Assembly (NCBI GenBank): GCA_958348245.1
Contig: CATVYJ010000003.1
Coordinates: 1-64,000, forward strand
Length of the DNA stretch: 64,000 nucleotides
Direction of reading: 5' to 3'
Source of the DNA: an uncultured Veillonellaceae bacterium
Lineage (GTDB): Bacteria; Bacillota; Negativicutes; Veillonellales; Dialisteraceae
The notes beneath the pieces are model-generated. The model did not search any database and had not been told where the DNA came from. It saw nothing but the letters and a program-made list of their open reading frames with translations. The number at the start of each line of letters is the position of its first letter. The stretch's first letter is position 1. The translations under genes were made by a program, and so were the position numbers. Shown one piece after another: positions 33,555 to 41,543 of this stretch.

Positions 33555-33576
33555 GCCCCTGTCCAAGGGGCTTTTA
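33554..33576 (+). terminator. Terminator of the toxin-antitoxin operon
   Basis: On the plus strand AGCCCCT pairs with AGGGGCT around GTCCA, followed by TTT. The stem begins at the last base of the toxin stop codon. Confidence 0.75.
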
Positions 33577-33684
33577 CTATACTGTGATAATCGTCACGTT
33601 TTTATGTACTTCATAACCAATACCGCCAAGAACAAATTCTCCACGCAGTTCCGCCAGACTTCCACCAAGTATCACACGTTTTCC

Positions 33685-33725
33685 CGCAAAAAGCGGAGCC
33701 CCTTCCGGGTGCTCCGCTTTTTGCG
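33685..33725. terminator. Perfect 15-bp inverted repeat, bidirectional terminator of the alaS-DUF1292 operon
   Basis: Arms CGCAAAAAGCGGAGC (33685-33699) and its exact complement (33711-33725) flank an 11-base loop. The A5/T5 block inside the stem supplies a T-tract on both strands. It directly adjoins the DUF1292 stop codon. Confidence 0.8.
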
Positions 33726-33989
33726 TTACATTGCGTTGTAAATGGCTTCCACCGCATCATACTCCTCGTCGGTGGGCGGCACGTATTCCGGCTCGCCGTC
33801 CTCGTCAGTGTCAATGCGGGCCAGAATCACTTCCGGCTCCCTCGTGTCCGTTTCCGATTCGGGAATGGACACGAGTACGGCAAACTCCTTGCCTGCCCAG
33901 GGAATGACCACGTCCTGCGCGAAGTCCTGCTCGCTGCCGTCCGGCGCGGTGATGGTCACTACGATCGGTTCTTCTGTATGTTCTGCCAT
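33726..33989 (-). CDS. DUF1292 family protein (YrzB-like)
   Basis: This 87-residue acidic protein of the DUF1292 family starts TEEPIVVTITAPDGSEQDF and has the typical LARIDTDEDGEPEYVPPTDEEYDAV (interrupted here) C-terminal half. The family is regularly encoded after ireB and ruvX in Bacillota, as it is here, and its role is unknown. It lies 8 bases after ruvX and is followed at once by the operon terminator. Confidence 0.85.
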   Translation of the reverse strand: MAEHTEEPIVVTITAPDGSEQDFAQDVVIPWAGKEFAVLVSIPESETDTREPEVILARIDTDEDGEPEYVPPTDEEYDAVEAIYNAM

Positions 33990-33997
33990 GTCTTACC

Positions 33998-34420
33998 TCA
34001 TTTCTGATGAGCGCGCCAGTCCAGATATCCCTGCAGAATCGCCACGGCCGCCATCTTGTCGATCACTTGTTTTCTTTTTTTCCGGCTCACGTCAGCGGCG
34101 ATGAGCTCTTTCTGCGCCATGACCGTGGTGAGCCGTTCGTCCCAGAAGGTCTGCGCCACCTCAGGAAATGCCGCTTTCAGTTCTTCCGCAAAGGCTTCCG
34201 TGCGCTCAGCGCGCATTCCTTTCGTACCGTTCATATTGAGCGGCATCCCCAATACGAAGAGCTCTACCTCATAGGTCTTTACCAGTTCGCCGAGCCGCTG
34301 AAAATCCTTCTCTCTCGTGGTATGCCGGATGGTTTCCACACCCTGCGCGGTCCATCCGAAGGGATCGCTCACAGAGACGCCGATGGTCTGCGACCCCACG
34401 TCCAGTCCCATGATGCGCAT
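33998..34420 (-). CDS. ruvX: RuvX/YqgF Holliday-junction resolvase-like nuclease
   Basis: This 140-residue RNase H-fold protein has GLDVGSQTIGVSVSD (about 5-19) with the first catalytic aspartate, the central LGMPLNMNGTKG and FWDERLTT motifs, and DKMAAVAILQGYL with the last aspartate. YqgF/RuvX proteins take part in pre-16S rRNA maturation and may resolve DNA junctions. It starts one base after the ireB stop, with only a weak ribosome site, so coupling is likely. Confidence 0.93.
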   Translation of the reverse strand: MRIMGLDVGSQTIGVSVSDPFGWTAQGVETIRHTTREKDFQRLGELVKTYEVELFVLGMPLNMNGTKGMRAERTEAFAEELKAAFPEVAQTFWDERLTTVMAQKELIAADVSRKKRKQVIDKMAAVAILQGYLDWRAHQK

Positions 34421-34421
34421 A

Positions 34422-34688
34422 TCAGAGGCCCTTATTCTTTACGTAATACCGGATCAGTTCTTCCAGCAGTTCGTCCCGCTCGATGGAAGACACAATTTTC
34501 CGCGCGTCGTGACGGCTCGTGATGTACGTGAGCTCGCCCGAGAGCAGATATCCCACGAGCTGCGCCGTCGGATTGTGCCCCGCTTCTTTCAGCGCGCCGT
34601 ACACGACCTGGAGAATCAGCGACGCCCGCGTATTCTCTCCTTCATCCGCGCCCTTGTTAAACAGAATGGTTTCATCTGAGACCGCCAT
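34422..34688 (-). CDS. ireB: IreB family regulatory phosphoprotein (DUF965/YrzL)
   Basis: This 88-residue protein matches the IreB/DUF965 family along its full length (ETILFNKGADEGENTRASLI, then YVKNKGL at the end). In Enterococcus, IreB is a substrate of the Ser/Thr kinase IreK and affects cephalosporin resistance. The place between alaS and ruvX is conserved in Bacillota. The ATG has AAGGAGG eight bases upstream. Confidence 0.93.
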   Translation of the reverse strand: MAVSDETILFNKGADEGENTRASLILQVVYGALKEAGHNPTAQLVGYLLSGELTYITSRHDARKIVSSIERDELLEELIRYYVKNKGL

Positions 34689-34700
34689 GGCTGTCCCTCC

Positions 34701-37307
34701 TTATCGAATCATCGATGCGATGGCGTCCGCCCCGGCCGCGACCGCTTCGGCAAGCTTCGACGGATCCTTCCCGCCGGCCTGGGCCATGCCGGGCTTGCCG
34801 CCGCCGCCGCCGCCGCAAATCTTCGCCGCCGCCGATACGACTTTGCCCATATGGACGCCTGCTGCGACCGCTTCGTCCGAAGCCATGCCCACCAGGCTGA
34901 CCTTGCCGCCTGCCGACGCGCCGAGAATGCACGCCGACGCGGGGATCTTCGCGCGGATGAGATCGGCTGCTTTCCGGAGTTCATCCATGCTGTCCGCCTG
35001 CACCACCGCGCCGATATACGTAATGCCGTTCTTTTCACGGCCGCTCTGCATCAGGCTGTCAAGACTGCTCTTCATGAGCTGCTGCTTCAGCTTCGCATTT
35101 TCCGCTTCCGCCGCCTTGAGCGCCGCCAGCGTCTTTTCAATTTTATCCGCGAGATCTTCCGGCTTGCCTTTGAGCAGATCCGCCGCGTGGGCGATGAGCG
35201 CTCGATCCGCCGTCATAGCGTCATAGGCCGCCTGCCCGGTGACCGCTTCAATGCGGCGCACGCCTGAACCGATCCCCCCTTCGCTTACGATGCGGAAGAG
35301 ACCGATCTCGCCGGTATTCTTCACGTGAGAACCGCCGCACAGTTCCATGCTGAAATCACCGATGGTGACCACGCGCACCACGTCGCCGTATTTTTCCCCG
35401 AAAAGAGCCATGGCGCCGAGCTTTTTCGCTTCCTCCAGCGGCATTTCCCGGAAAGAAAGCGCCGTGCCTTTACGGATCTCTTCATTGACCAGCGCTTCTG
35501 TCTGCGCCAGTTCTCCGGCGGTCATCGCTTCCGGCCAGGTGAAATCAAACCGCAGCCGGTCAGGCAGCACCAGAGATCCCGCCTGATTCACCGTTTTGCC
35601 GAGAACTTTTTTCAGCGCCGCCTGGAGAAGATGCGTGCCGGTGTGGTTCCGCGCCAGATTCTCCCGGCGGTCTCTGTCGACGACGGCCGTTACGGTCTCG
35701 CCTTCGGAAATTGTCCCTTCTTCCACCCTGCCGATGAGGTATTCAATGCCGTCAGGCAGTTTTTTCGCATTTTCTACGCGAAGCACGCCTTCCGCCGCGG
35801 TGAGAACGCCAGTGTCTCCCACCTGGCCGCCCCCTTCCGCATGGAACGGGTTGTTCTGCAGCACCACGGTTACTTCTTCGCCGTCCGCCGCTTCCTGCAC
35901 CTCTTTGCCTTCCCGGCCGAGAAGAAGGAGCTTCGTTTCGCCGTCCCGGTCTTCCGTGGTGAGCGATGCCGGGTCCAGCTTCGTCGTGTCCGGCGTCGCC
36001 ACTTTCATGGAGACTTTCACCCGGGCGGCGCGGGCCCGTTCCTTCTGTTCCGCCATGGATGCTTCGAAGCCTTTTTCATCAATGTCCATGCCCTGTTCAC
36101 CGGCGATTTCCTTCGTCAGCTCCCAGGGGAAGCCGTACGTATCGTAGAGCTTAAATACATCCGCCCCGGAAAGCGTCGTCTTCTGCTGCTTTTTGAGCGT
36201 TTCCAGCATATCCGACAGCAGGTCTGTCCCGGCATTGAGCGTCGTCTGGAAGCGCTGCTCTTCCGTGCCGGCGATTTTCTTGATAAAATCTTCCTTTTCA
36301 ATAAGCTCCGGATAGGCGGGGCTCATCATCTGCACCACTTCATCGATCATCTGGCCGATAAACGGTCCTTCGATGCCGAGAAGCTTCCCGTGGCGCACGG
36401 CGCGGCGGAGGATGCGGCGAAGCACATATCCCCGTCCTTCATTGGACGGAAGTACGCCGTCGCCGATCATGTTCGTCAGCGCCCGGGCATGGTCGGAAAT
36501 GACTTTCAGAGACACGTCGGCCGCGGCGGACGTACCGTATGCCGTATGCGCCAGCGAAGCGGCCCGTTCAATGATGGGGAAAAACAGATCCGTCTCGAAA
36601 TTGTTCTTCGTATGCTGCATCACCGCGGCGAGGCGTTCCAGCCCAGCGCCGGTATCAATATTTTTCTTTGCCAGCGGCAGGTACGAGCCGTCTTTCTGCC
36701 GGTCAAACTGGCTGAATACCAGATTCCAGATTTCGAGGAAGCGGTCCCCGTCGCCGCCCATCTGATTTTCCGGATCCGTGCCGAATTCTTCGCCCTGATC
36801 GTAGAAAATTTCCGAGTCCGGGCCGCAGGGTCCTTCGCCGATTTCCCAGAAATTATCGCTCAGGGGATAAATGTGGGTTTCCGGTATGCCGATCATCTTT
36901 TGCCAGTAATCGTACGCTTCCTGGTCATCGGGATAAATGGTGACGTAGAGTTTCTCTTTCTCCAGCTTCAGCACTTCCGTGAGAAATTCCCACGCCCAGG
37001 TGATGGCTTCTTTCTTGAAATAATCGCCGAAAGAGAAATTGCCCAGCATTTCAAAAAACGTGTGATGACGCGCGGTATGCCCCACGTTTTCAATGTCTCC
37101 GGTGCGGATGCACTTCTGGCTGGTGGTGACGCGGTGGCGCGGAGGCTCCACTTTGCCCGTGAAGAAAGGCTTGAGCGGCGCCATGCCGGCCCCGATAAGC
37201 AGAAGGCTCGGGTCATTCTGCGGAATCAGGGAATAACTGGGCAGCCTCAGATGCCCTTTGGATTCAAAAAATGAGAGATAATTCTCCCGGATCTCATTGC
37301 CCTTCAT
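34701..37307 (-). CDS. alaS: Alanyl-tRNA synthetase
   Basis: This 868-residue class II synthetase has the N-terminal aminoacylation domain (FFESKGHLRLPSYSLIP, TTSQKCIRTGDIENVG, HHTFFEMLGNFSFGDYFK), the editing domain with zinc motifs HTGTHLLQA (about 556-564) and CGGSH (about 660-664), and the C-terminal C-Ala/DHHA1 domain with its glycine-rich end (GGGGGGKPGMAQ). Length is normal. ATG 37307 has AAGGAGG seven bases upstream. It leads the alaS-ireB-ruvX-DUF1292 operon. The leader is only ~40 bases, too short for a T-box. Confidence 0.97.
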   Translation of the reverse strand: MKGNEIRENYLSFFESKGHLRLPSYSLIPQNDPSLLLIGAGMAPLKPFFTGKVEPPRHRVTTSQKCIRTGDIENVGHTARHHTFFEMLGNFSFGDYFKKEAITWAWEFLTEVLKLEKEKLYVTIYPDDQEAYDYWQKMIGIPETHIYPLSDNFWEIGEGPCGPDSEIFYDQGEEFGTDPENQMGGDGDRFLEIWNLVFSQFDRQKDGSYLPLAKKNIDTGAGLERLAAVMQHTKNNFETDLFFPIIERAASLAHTAYGTSAAADVSLKVISDHARALTNMIGDGVLPSNEGRGYVLRRILRRAVRHGKLLGIEGPFIGQMIDEVVQMMSPAYPELIEKEDFIKKIAGTEEQRFQTTLNAGTDLLSDMLETLKKQQKTTLSGADVFKLYDTYGFPWELTKEIAGEQGMDIDEKGFEASMAEQKERARAARVKVSMKVATPDTTKLDPASLTTEDRDGETKLLLLGREGKEVQEAADGEEVTVVLQNNPFHAEGGGQVGDTGVLTAAEGVLRVENAKKLPDGIEYLIGRVEEGTISEGETVTAVVDRDRRENLARNHTGTHLLQAALKKVLGKTVNQAGSLVLPDRLRFDFTWPEAMTAGELAQTEALVNEEIRKGTALSFREMPLEEAKKLGAMALFGEKYGDVVRVVTIGDFSMELCGGSHVKNTGEIGLFRIVSEGGIGSGVRRIEAVTGQAAYDAMTADRALIAHAADLLKGKPEDLADKIEKTLAALKAAEAENAKLKQQLMKSSLDSLMQSGREKNGITYIGAVVQADSMDELRKAADLIRAKIPASACILGASAGGKVSLVGMASDEAVAAGVHMGKVVSAAAKICGGGGGGKPGMAQAGGKDPSKLAEAVAAGADAIASMIR

Positions 37308-37351
37308 TCTATTCCTCCTTGTACCGTATGCGGTGAGATATCAGTATTTCA

Positions 37352-37380
37352 ATTATACACGAGAGGAAAAGGCTGGTAAA
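37352..37380 (-). promoter_or_regulatory. Promoter of alaS operon
   Basis: On the minus strand the -35 is TTTACC (37375-37380), the spacer 17 bases and the -10 TATAAT (37352-37357). It lies about 45 bases before the alaS ATG. Confidence 0.7.
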
Positions 37381-37390
37381 GAAACGCCCT

Positions 37391-38035
37391 TCAGTAGCCC
37401 AGGTCCTCCCCTACGAGAATGACGCGGATGCGGCCGGGGATCATGCTGTTTCTCGTGATGACCAGATCGCTGCAGATGCAGCCGTCCATGAGGCAGTCCC
37501 GGCAGATCCCATCCCGCCGGCACGGCGTGTCCCCGGGAAACCGGAGCGCATTGACGGGCGCCGCGGTATGGCGCACCCGGCTGACCGCCGCCTCCATATC
37601 GGCACAGAGCTTATTCATGCCTGCAATGACAAGCACATGATCCGGCCCGTAGCAGAGCGCCGCCACGCGCGGCCCCCGCCCGTCCAAATTGACGAGGATT
37701 CCGTCTTCGGTGATGGCATTCGTGCTCATGAGATAGTAATCCGCAGAAAAGCAGGCCCGTTCGAGCGCTTTCTTTTCTTCCACATTCCGCGCCGCGTCCC
37801 GGTCGATGGCCCTGTACGGACCGCAGAGGACGGCCTCTTTCAGGCCGATCTCCTCGATGCTCATGCTGCCGCCCCATCCGACGGACGCGCCCTCAGGAAG
37901 ATGCGCCAGCGCAAGGGAAAGCGCCTCTTCCTTTGTTTCCGCATATTCGCCGTCCATATGGCGGCGGCGCAGCGCCGCGATGACTTTCTCCGCCGCCATG
38001 CGGTTTCTTTTTTTGATATGTGCATCCATTGTCAT
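37391..38035 (-). CDS. LUD domain protein (LutC-like, lactate utilization family)
   Basis: This 214-residue protein has the LUD fold signature: GASVGWGGSMSIEEIGL (about 49-65), AIDRDAARN and STNAITEDGILVNLDGRGPRVAAL (the central stretch). It ends with a cysteine cluster (CRRDGICRDCLMDGCIC) that could bind iron-sulphur or zinc. In LutABC the LUD protein serves lactate oxidation, but many stand-alone LUD proteins have no known substrate. It overlaps the nitrilase-like gene by four bases. A second ATG at 38029 is better spaced from GGAGG, so the true start is uncertain by two codons. Confidence 0.83.
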   Translation of the reverse strand: MTMDAHIKKRNRMAAEKVIAALRRRHMDGEYAETKEEALSLALAHLPEGASVGWGGSMSIEEIGLKEAVLCGPYRAIDRDAARNVEEKKALERACFSADYYLMSTNAITEDGILVNLDGRGPRVAALCYGPDHVLVIAGMNKLCADMEAAVSRVRHTAAPVNALRFPGDTPCRRDGICRDCLMDGCICSDLVITRNSMIPGRIRVILVGEDLGY

Positions 38036-38811
38036 TCTTCCTCCAGTCTGTCTCTTACCGAACGGATAACCGCGAGCTTCTGCCCGAGGTCCCGGTACGT
38101 TTCTTCATCATAATCGCCGTACAGGATGGCTTCGCCTTTTCCCGCGGCGGTAAGCACATTCCCTTCCGGATCAATGAGCATGGAATGGCCGCCCAGCTCC
38201 ACTCCGTGATAAGCCCCGGACATATTCACCGCGCATATATACATGCCGTTTTCAATGGCCCGCGCGCGGGCAAGCACTTCCCAGCGGCTCACATGGAGAA
38301 GCGGCCATGAGGCCGGCACAAGAACGAGCGTCGTCCCTTTTTTCGCCATGGCGCGGAAAAGCTCGGGGAAATAGAGCTCGTAACACACCGCCATGCCGCA
38401 GGCAATGCCGCCGATATCCGTCTGCATGGCATGCGTCCCGGGTTTCATCAGCTCCGACTCCAGATACCCGTAAAACAGATGGCGCTTGCTGTAGTGGCCC
38501 TGTATGCGCCCGTCCGGCCCGAATACGAGTCCCGTATTGGTAAGCGCGCCCCGATGCGCAATGGGTAATGTCCCTGCCGCAAGGGTCACGCGATGCGCCC
38601 GCGCAAAGGCCGCCAGCCCTTCGATCAGCGCATCGCCCGGGCGGGTTGCCTGCTCTCCGATGCGCCGGAAATCATAGCCGATCGTCCACAGTTCGGGAAG
38701 CACGAGCAAATCGCAGCGCGGCGCGGCCTCTTCGAGAAGCCGGAACGCATGCCGGATATTCCGCTCCTTCTCCCCGCTTTCGATGCTCATCTGAACCAGT
38801 CCGATACGCAT
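38032..38811 (-). CDS. Carbon-nitrogen hydrolase (nitrilase superfamily)
   Basis: This 259-residue nitrilase-fold amidohydrolase has the catalytic Glu-Lys-Cys triad: LVLPELWTIGYDF (E about 40), HYSKRHLFYGYLE (K about 108) and GMAVCYELYFPELF (C about 141). It is close to the omega-amidase / YafV type, but the substrate cannot be fixed from sequence. ATG 38811 has GGAGG seven bases upstream. It is coupled to the LUD gene by a four-base overlap. Confidence 0.87.
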   Translation of the reverse strand: MRIGLVQMSIESGEKERNIRHAFRLLEEAAPRCDLLVLPELWTIGYDFRRIGEQATRPGDALIEGLAAFARAHRVTLAAGTLPIAHRGALTNTGLVFGPDGRIQGHYSKRHLFYGYLESELMKPGTHAMQTDIGGIACGMAVCYELYFPELFRAMAKKGTTLVLVPASWPLLHVSRWEVLARARAIENGMYICAVNMSGAYHGVELGGHSMLIDPEGNVLTAAGKGEAILYGDYDEETYRDLGQKLAVIRSVRDRLEEE

Positions 38812-38852
38812 GCGCGCTCCTCCTTTCATACGCCGTTTCGCGTGTTGCCTCT

Positions 38853-38858
38853 ATTATA
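38853..38858 (-). promoter_or_regulatory. Possible -10 element for the nitrilase-LUD pair
   Basis: A consensus TATAAT on the minus strand lies about 42 bases before the ATG at 38811, just after the terminator. No convincing -35 is present. Confidence 0.35.
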
Positions 38859-38870
38859 TGCGCCCGGGAT

Positions 38871-38908
38871 AAAAAAAAGAAACACAGCGCGCTGTGCTTC
38901 TTTTTTTT
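38871..38908. terminator. Bidirectional terminator after the NlpC/P60 gene
   Basis: A 10-bp stem (GAAGCACAGC with its complement, one G-U pair) is flanked by eight A on one side and eight T on the other, so it can work on both strands. On the minus strand it ends the NlpC/P60 transcript. Confidence 0.88.
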
Positions 38909-38929
38909 ATCCAATTATTTTCCGTCCAA

Positions 38930-39682
38930 TTATAAGATGCGTCTCGCCCCGATGTAGCAGTCAGACCAGTAGCCGCTGGTCATATCCGCTACGGCGATGC
39001 CCTGGCTGGTGGTGGCGCTGATAAAGTGTCCGTCTCCCATATAAATTCCCGAATGAGACACGCCGTCTTCATAGGTGGAGAAGAAAACCAGATCCCCCGG
39101 GCGAAGCGCGCCGCGGGACACAGTCTGTCCGAAATGATACTGCTCATCCGCCGCCCGGGGAAGTGCCACGCCTTTTTTGCGGAATACGTACTGAATGAAT
39201 CTGGAACAGTCAAAGCCATCCGTACTGGCTCCGCCGAAGAGATAGGGAATGCCGATATATTTCTGCGCTTCCGCTGTCACCGCAAGCGCAGTCTGCCCCG
39301 CAAAGGTGCTTTTCTGCACATCCGGTGAAAAAGCGCTGCGGCTTTGCGGATTGGGCTGCCAGCTGAGGGTCTGTCTTCCGTTTTCCTGCTTTTTCGTCAC
39401 GATGCGGTACGCCGGCATCTCCGCGCCGGTGAGAGCCCGATATGTCGCCGGCCCCACCACGCCGTCCGCGGCGAGATGGTGCCGGGACTGAAACTGCCGC
39501 ACCGCCCGCGCTGTCGCCGGTCCGTAGCTGCCGTCCTGCGCTACATCATAGCCTGCGGCGGCCAGATTCCGCTGCAGTTCACGCACCGGCGCGCCGGAAT
39601 CGCCCAGCTGCATGGCCGCGCTTCCCGCCCCTGCCGTCAAAACAAGAAATCCCGTCAAAACCAGCTTTTTCCAATCCTGCAT
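38930..39682 (-). CDS. Secreted peptidoglycan hydrolase (PG-binding + NlpC/P60)
   Basis: This 250-residue protein has a signal peptide (residues 1-23, ending in AGAGSAAM), a peptidoglycan-binding domain type 1 (about 25-85, VRELQRNLAAAGYD and RAVRQFQSRHHLAADGVVG) and a C-terminal NlpC/P60 domain. The catalytic cysteine is in DGFDCSRFIQYVF (C about 157) and the histidine in SHSGIYMGDG (about 207). It would cut peptide stems in the cell wall outside the membrane. Promoter and terminator flank it, so it is a single-gene unit. Confidence 0.9.
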   Translation of the reverse strand: MQDWKKLVLTGFLVLTAGAGSAAMQLGDSGAPVRELQRNLAAAGYDVAQDGSYGPATARAVRQFQSRHHLAADGVVGPATYRALTGAEMPAYRIVTKKQENGRQTLSWQPNPQSRSAFSPDVQKSTFAGQTALAVTAEAQKYIGIPYLFGGASTDGFDCSRFIQYVFRKKGVALPRAADEQYHFGQTVSRGALRPGDLVFFSTYEDGVSHSGIYMGDGHFISATTSQGIAVADMTSGYWSDCYIGARRIL

Positions 39683-39799
39683 ACGCCCTCGTTTCTCCCG
39701 GCTTTCCCGCGGGTCCTTCCCGCGCCGGGTTCATGCTCCTATGTCATTCTGTATTTCTCTGTTTTGAAATTCTTTAGAAAGTTCTCCATTTATCCTGTG

Positions 39800-39829
39800 T
39801 TTATACCATTGATTTATATTTTAGCACAA
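39800..39829 (-). promoter_or_regulatory. Promoter of the NlpC/P60 gene with structured 5' leader
   Basis: On the minus strand TTGTGC (39824-39829) and TATAAA (39800-39805) are 18 bases apart. The leader of about 110 bases ends in a GC-rich nested hairpin (39700-39732: CCCGGC/GCCGGG around GCGGG/CCCGC) that stops just before the ribosome site. No known riboswitch motif was recognised. Confidence 0.5.
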
Positions 39830-39850
39830 ACTGGCGTCGATGTCACAGCG

Positions 39851-41005
39851 TTATTCCATTTCCCCCGCACCGTAACGCCGGCCGCTGATGAAGTTGCGAT
39901 CCACCATGATGTCAATGTGATACTTCGGATTGACCTCTTTCATCTCTGCATCCAGCGCGGCATAAATTTCCTCGTCGGTCTTTCTGCATTTTCCGGTAAA
40001 CGTCAGTTCAAATGATAAATGGATCTCCGCAGGCGTCTCTTCCACAAAAAAATCATGATAGGCCAAAGGCAGCTGCGTCCGGTAAATCGCCGCCTCCAGA
40101 TCGCGCATATACAGTCCCTCATTGGGATTGCTCACCGCCTTCGGGTCCATGTGGAGCACGGCCTGCATATGATATTTCGCCTTGATCTGCTCCATGAGGT
40201 TTTCCGCCAAGTTGTGCGCTTCCACCAGATTCATGCGGCTGTCCATTTCCACGTGCGCGGAGAGGAACTGATTCTCCGGTCCGTAGTCATGAAGAATCAG
40301 ATCATGCACGCCGTAAATGCCGGGAAGCGACAGCATGAATTGTTCGATATCCCGGTACATGGCCGCATCCGGCGGCGCGCCGATGATGGAGTTCACCGCA
40401 TGCTTCAAAATGCTGTATCCCGTATAGATGATGGCCAGCGCCATGATGACGCCCATGTATCCGTCAATGTGGTATCCCGTGAATTTCTCCGCAAGCACCG
40501 CCGCCAGAACACCTGCCGTAGAAAGCACATCCGAAACGGAATCAGCGCCATATGCGCTGAATGCCTCCGAGCCGGTAGAACGCTCTGCCGCGCGGTACAC
40601 CAGCGTAAGCAGAAGTTTTCCGGCGATGCCCACCGCAAGAACCGCCACAAGAAGTGGACTGAACACAATGGGCTCCGGATCGAGAATTTTCTGCCCGGAA
40701 TCGATGATCAGAGAAATCCCCACATACAGCACCGCCGCCGCCATGACCGTGGAATTGAGATATTCCAGCCGCCCGTGTCCAAAAGGATGCTCCTTGTCCG
40801 ACGGTTTGGCCGCGTAATAAAACGTAAGCAGCAGCAGGAATGTGGATCCCACGTCCGTAACATTGTTGAATCCGTCGCCCACCACGGCGATAGAGCCGCT
40901 CTGCCATCCCATGAAAATTTTTGTCAGACCGAGCAGCGCGTCGATCGCCATGCCGGCGAGGCAGAACGCATATGCCCGATGTTGTCTGGACTGCAATGCA
41001 ATCAT
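39851..41005 (-). CDS. Cation diffusion facilitator family transporter
   Basis: This 384-residue CDF protein has about six membrane helices in its first 215 residues. Metal-site motifs are VVGDGFNNVTDVGS (helix 2, about 41-54) and YGADSVSDVLST (helix 5, about 152-163), with HPFGHGRLEYL between. The C-terminal half holds one ferredoxin-like cytoplasmic domain and an additional ~90-residue tail. It exports a divalent metal such as Zn, Mn or Fe; the metal is not determinable here. ATG 41005 has AAAGGAG upstream. Confidence 0.9.
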   Translation of the reverse strand: MIALQSRQHRAYAFCLAGMAIDALLGLTKIFMGWQSGSIAVVGDGFNNVTDVGSTFLLLLTFYYAAKPSDKEHPFGHGRLEYLNSTVMAAAVLYVGISLIIDSGQKILDPEPIVFSPLLVAVLAVGIAGKLLLTLVYRAAERSTGSEAFSAYGADSVSDVLSTAGVLAAVLAEKFTGYHIDGYMGVIMALAIIYTGYSILKHAVNSIIGAPPDAAMYRDIEQFMLSLPGIYGVHDLILHDYGPENQFLSAHVEMDSRMNLVEAHNLAENLMEQIKAKYHMQAVLHMDPKAVSNPNEGLYMRDLEAAIYRTQLPLAYHDFFVEETPAEIHLSFELTFTGKCRKTDEEIYAALDAEMKEVNPKYHIDIMVDRNFISGRRYGAGEME

Positions 41006-41070
41006 ACGTCTCCTTTCCCGGGAAGAGCCTTTCTGAAAAGCCCTCCCGCCCTGAACGTTTCCCCTATGGC

Positions 41071-41098
41071 AAAGGGCCCTCTTTGCAGAGAGCCCTTT
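41071..41098 (-). terminator. Hairpin after the YdbC gene
   Basis: Arms AAAGGGC and GCCCTTT with additional inner pairing form a stem 20 bases after the YdbC stop. Only three T follow on the minus strand, so termination would be weak. Confidence 0.45.
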
Positions 41099-41117
41099 CG
41101 CAGAGACCGCCGTTCAT

Positions 41118-41357
41118 TCAGCCTTCATATTTGTCAAAATCCAGCTGATTCAGAATATCCCGAAGATTCACCAGTTCTTCTTTTGTCAGCGTCAAGCCTT
41201 TCGTCATGGACGTGTGATCCGCGTCCCACGAACGGAGATCAAACTTCGGACTCCGTCCGTTCCAGCTCGTATAGGTCAGCTGTTTTTTCCACCCGTTGGA
41301 ACTGACAGACAGATCGCCCAGCTCTTCCATGATTTCCACACTGATTTTTGTAGGCAT
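41118..41357 (-). CDS. YdbC family PC4-like single-strand DNA-binding protein
   Basis: This 79-residue protein belongs to the PC4/YdbC family: SVSSNGWKKQLTYTSWNG (about 17-34), PKFDLRSWDADHTSMTKGLTL (split region 37-57) and a C-terminal helix. PC4-like proteins bind single-stranded or melted DNA as dimers. The bacterial role is not settled. GAGGTG lies 7 bases before the ATG. A palindrome overlaps its probable promoter. Confidence 0.87.
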   Translation of the reverse strand: MPTKISVEIMEELGDLSVSSNGWKKQLTYTSWNGRSPKFDLRSWDADHTSMTKGLTLTKEELVNLRDILNQLDFDKYEG

Positions 41358-41381
41358 GCGTTCTCACCTCAGTAAAAATAT

Positions 41382-41399
41382 TGTGATTATCCTATCACA
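41382..41399. promoter_or_regulatory. Palindrome TGTGAT-n6-ATCACA ahead of ydbC-like gene
   Basis: A perfect 6-bp inverted repeat with a 6-base centre lies 25 bases before the ydbC-like ATG. It overlaps a possible -10 (TAGGAT, 18 bases from TTGATT on the minus strand). It resembles CRP/FNR-family operators but with longer spacing; the regulator is unknown. Confidence 0.4.
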
Positions 41400-41514
41400 G
41401 TTCATACGGAAAAATCAAGAAAGCAGTGTGTAAAAATGCATTAAATTTATATGCCGTCAGACGTCAAAAGCCGCACGGAAAGTGACACGCGCGGCAGAGC
41501 CTTCATTGCGGCAA

Positions 41515-41541
41515 GAAAAAAAGCAGGCTCTGCCTGCCTTT
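41515..41541 (-). terminator. Terminator of the ruvC-to-tgt operon
   Basis: On the minus strand AGCAGGC-type arms (GCAGGC / GCCTGC) close a 3-base loop and are followed by seven T. It begins a few bases after the tgt stop. Confidence 0.88.
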
Positions 41542-41543
41542 TC

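Noticed and set aside
37308..37390. T-box or other riboswitch ahead of alaS
   Set aside because: The leader from the predicted start is about 40 bases, too short, and no T-box sequence is present.
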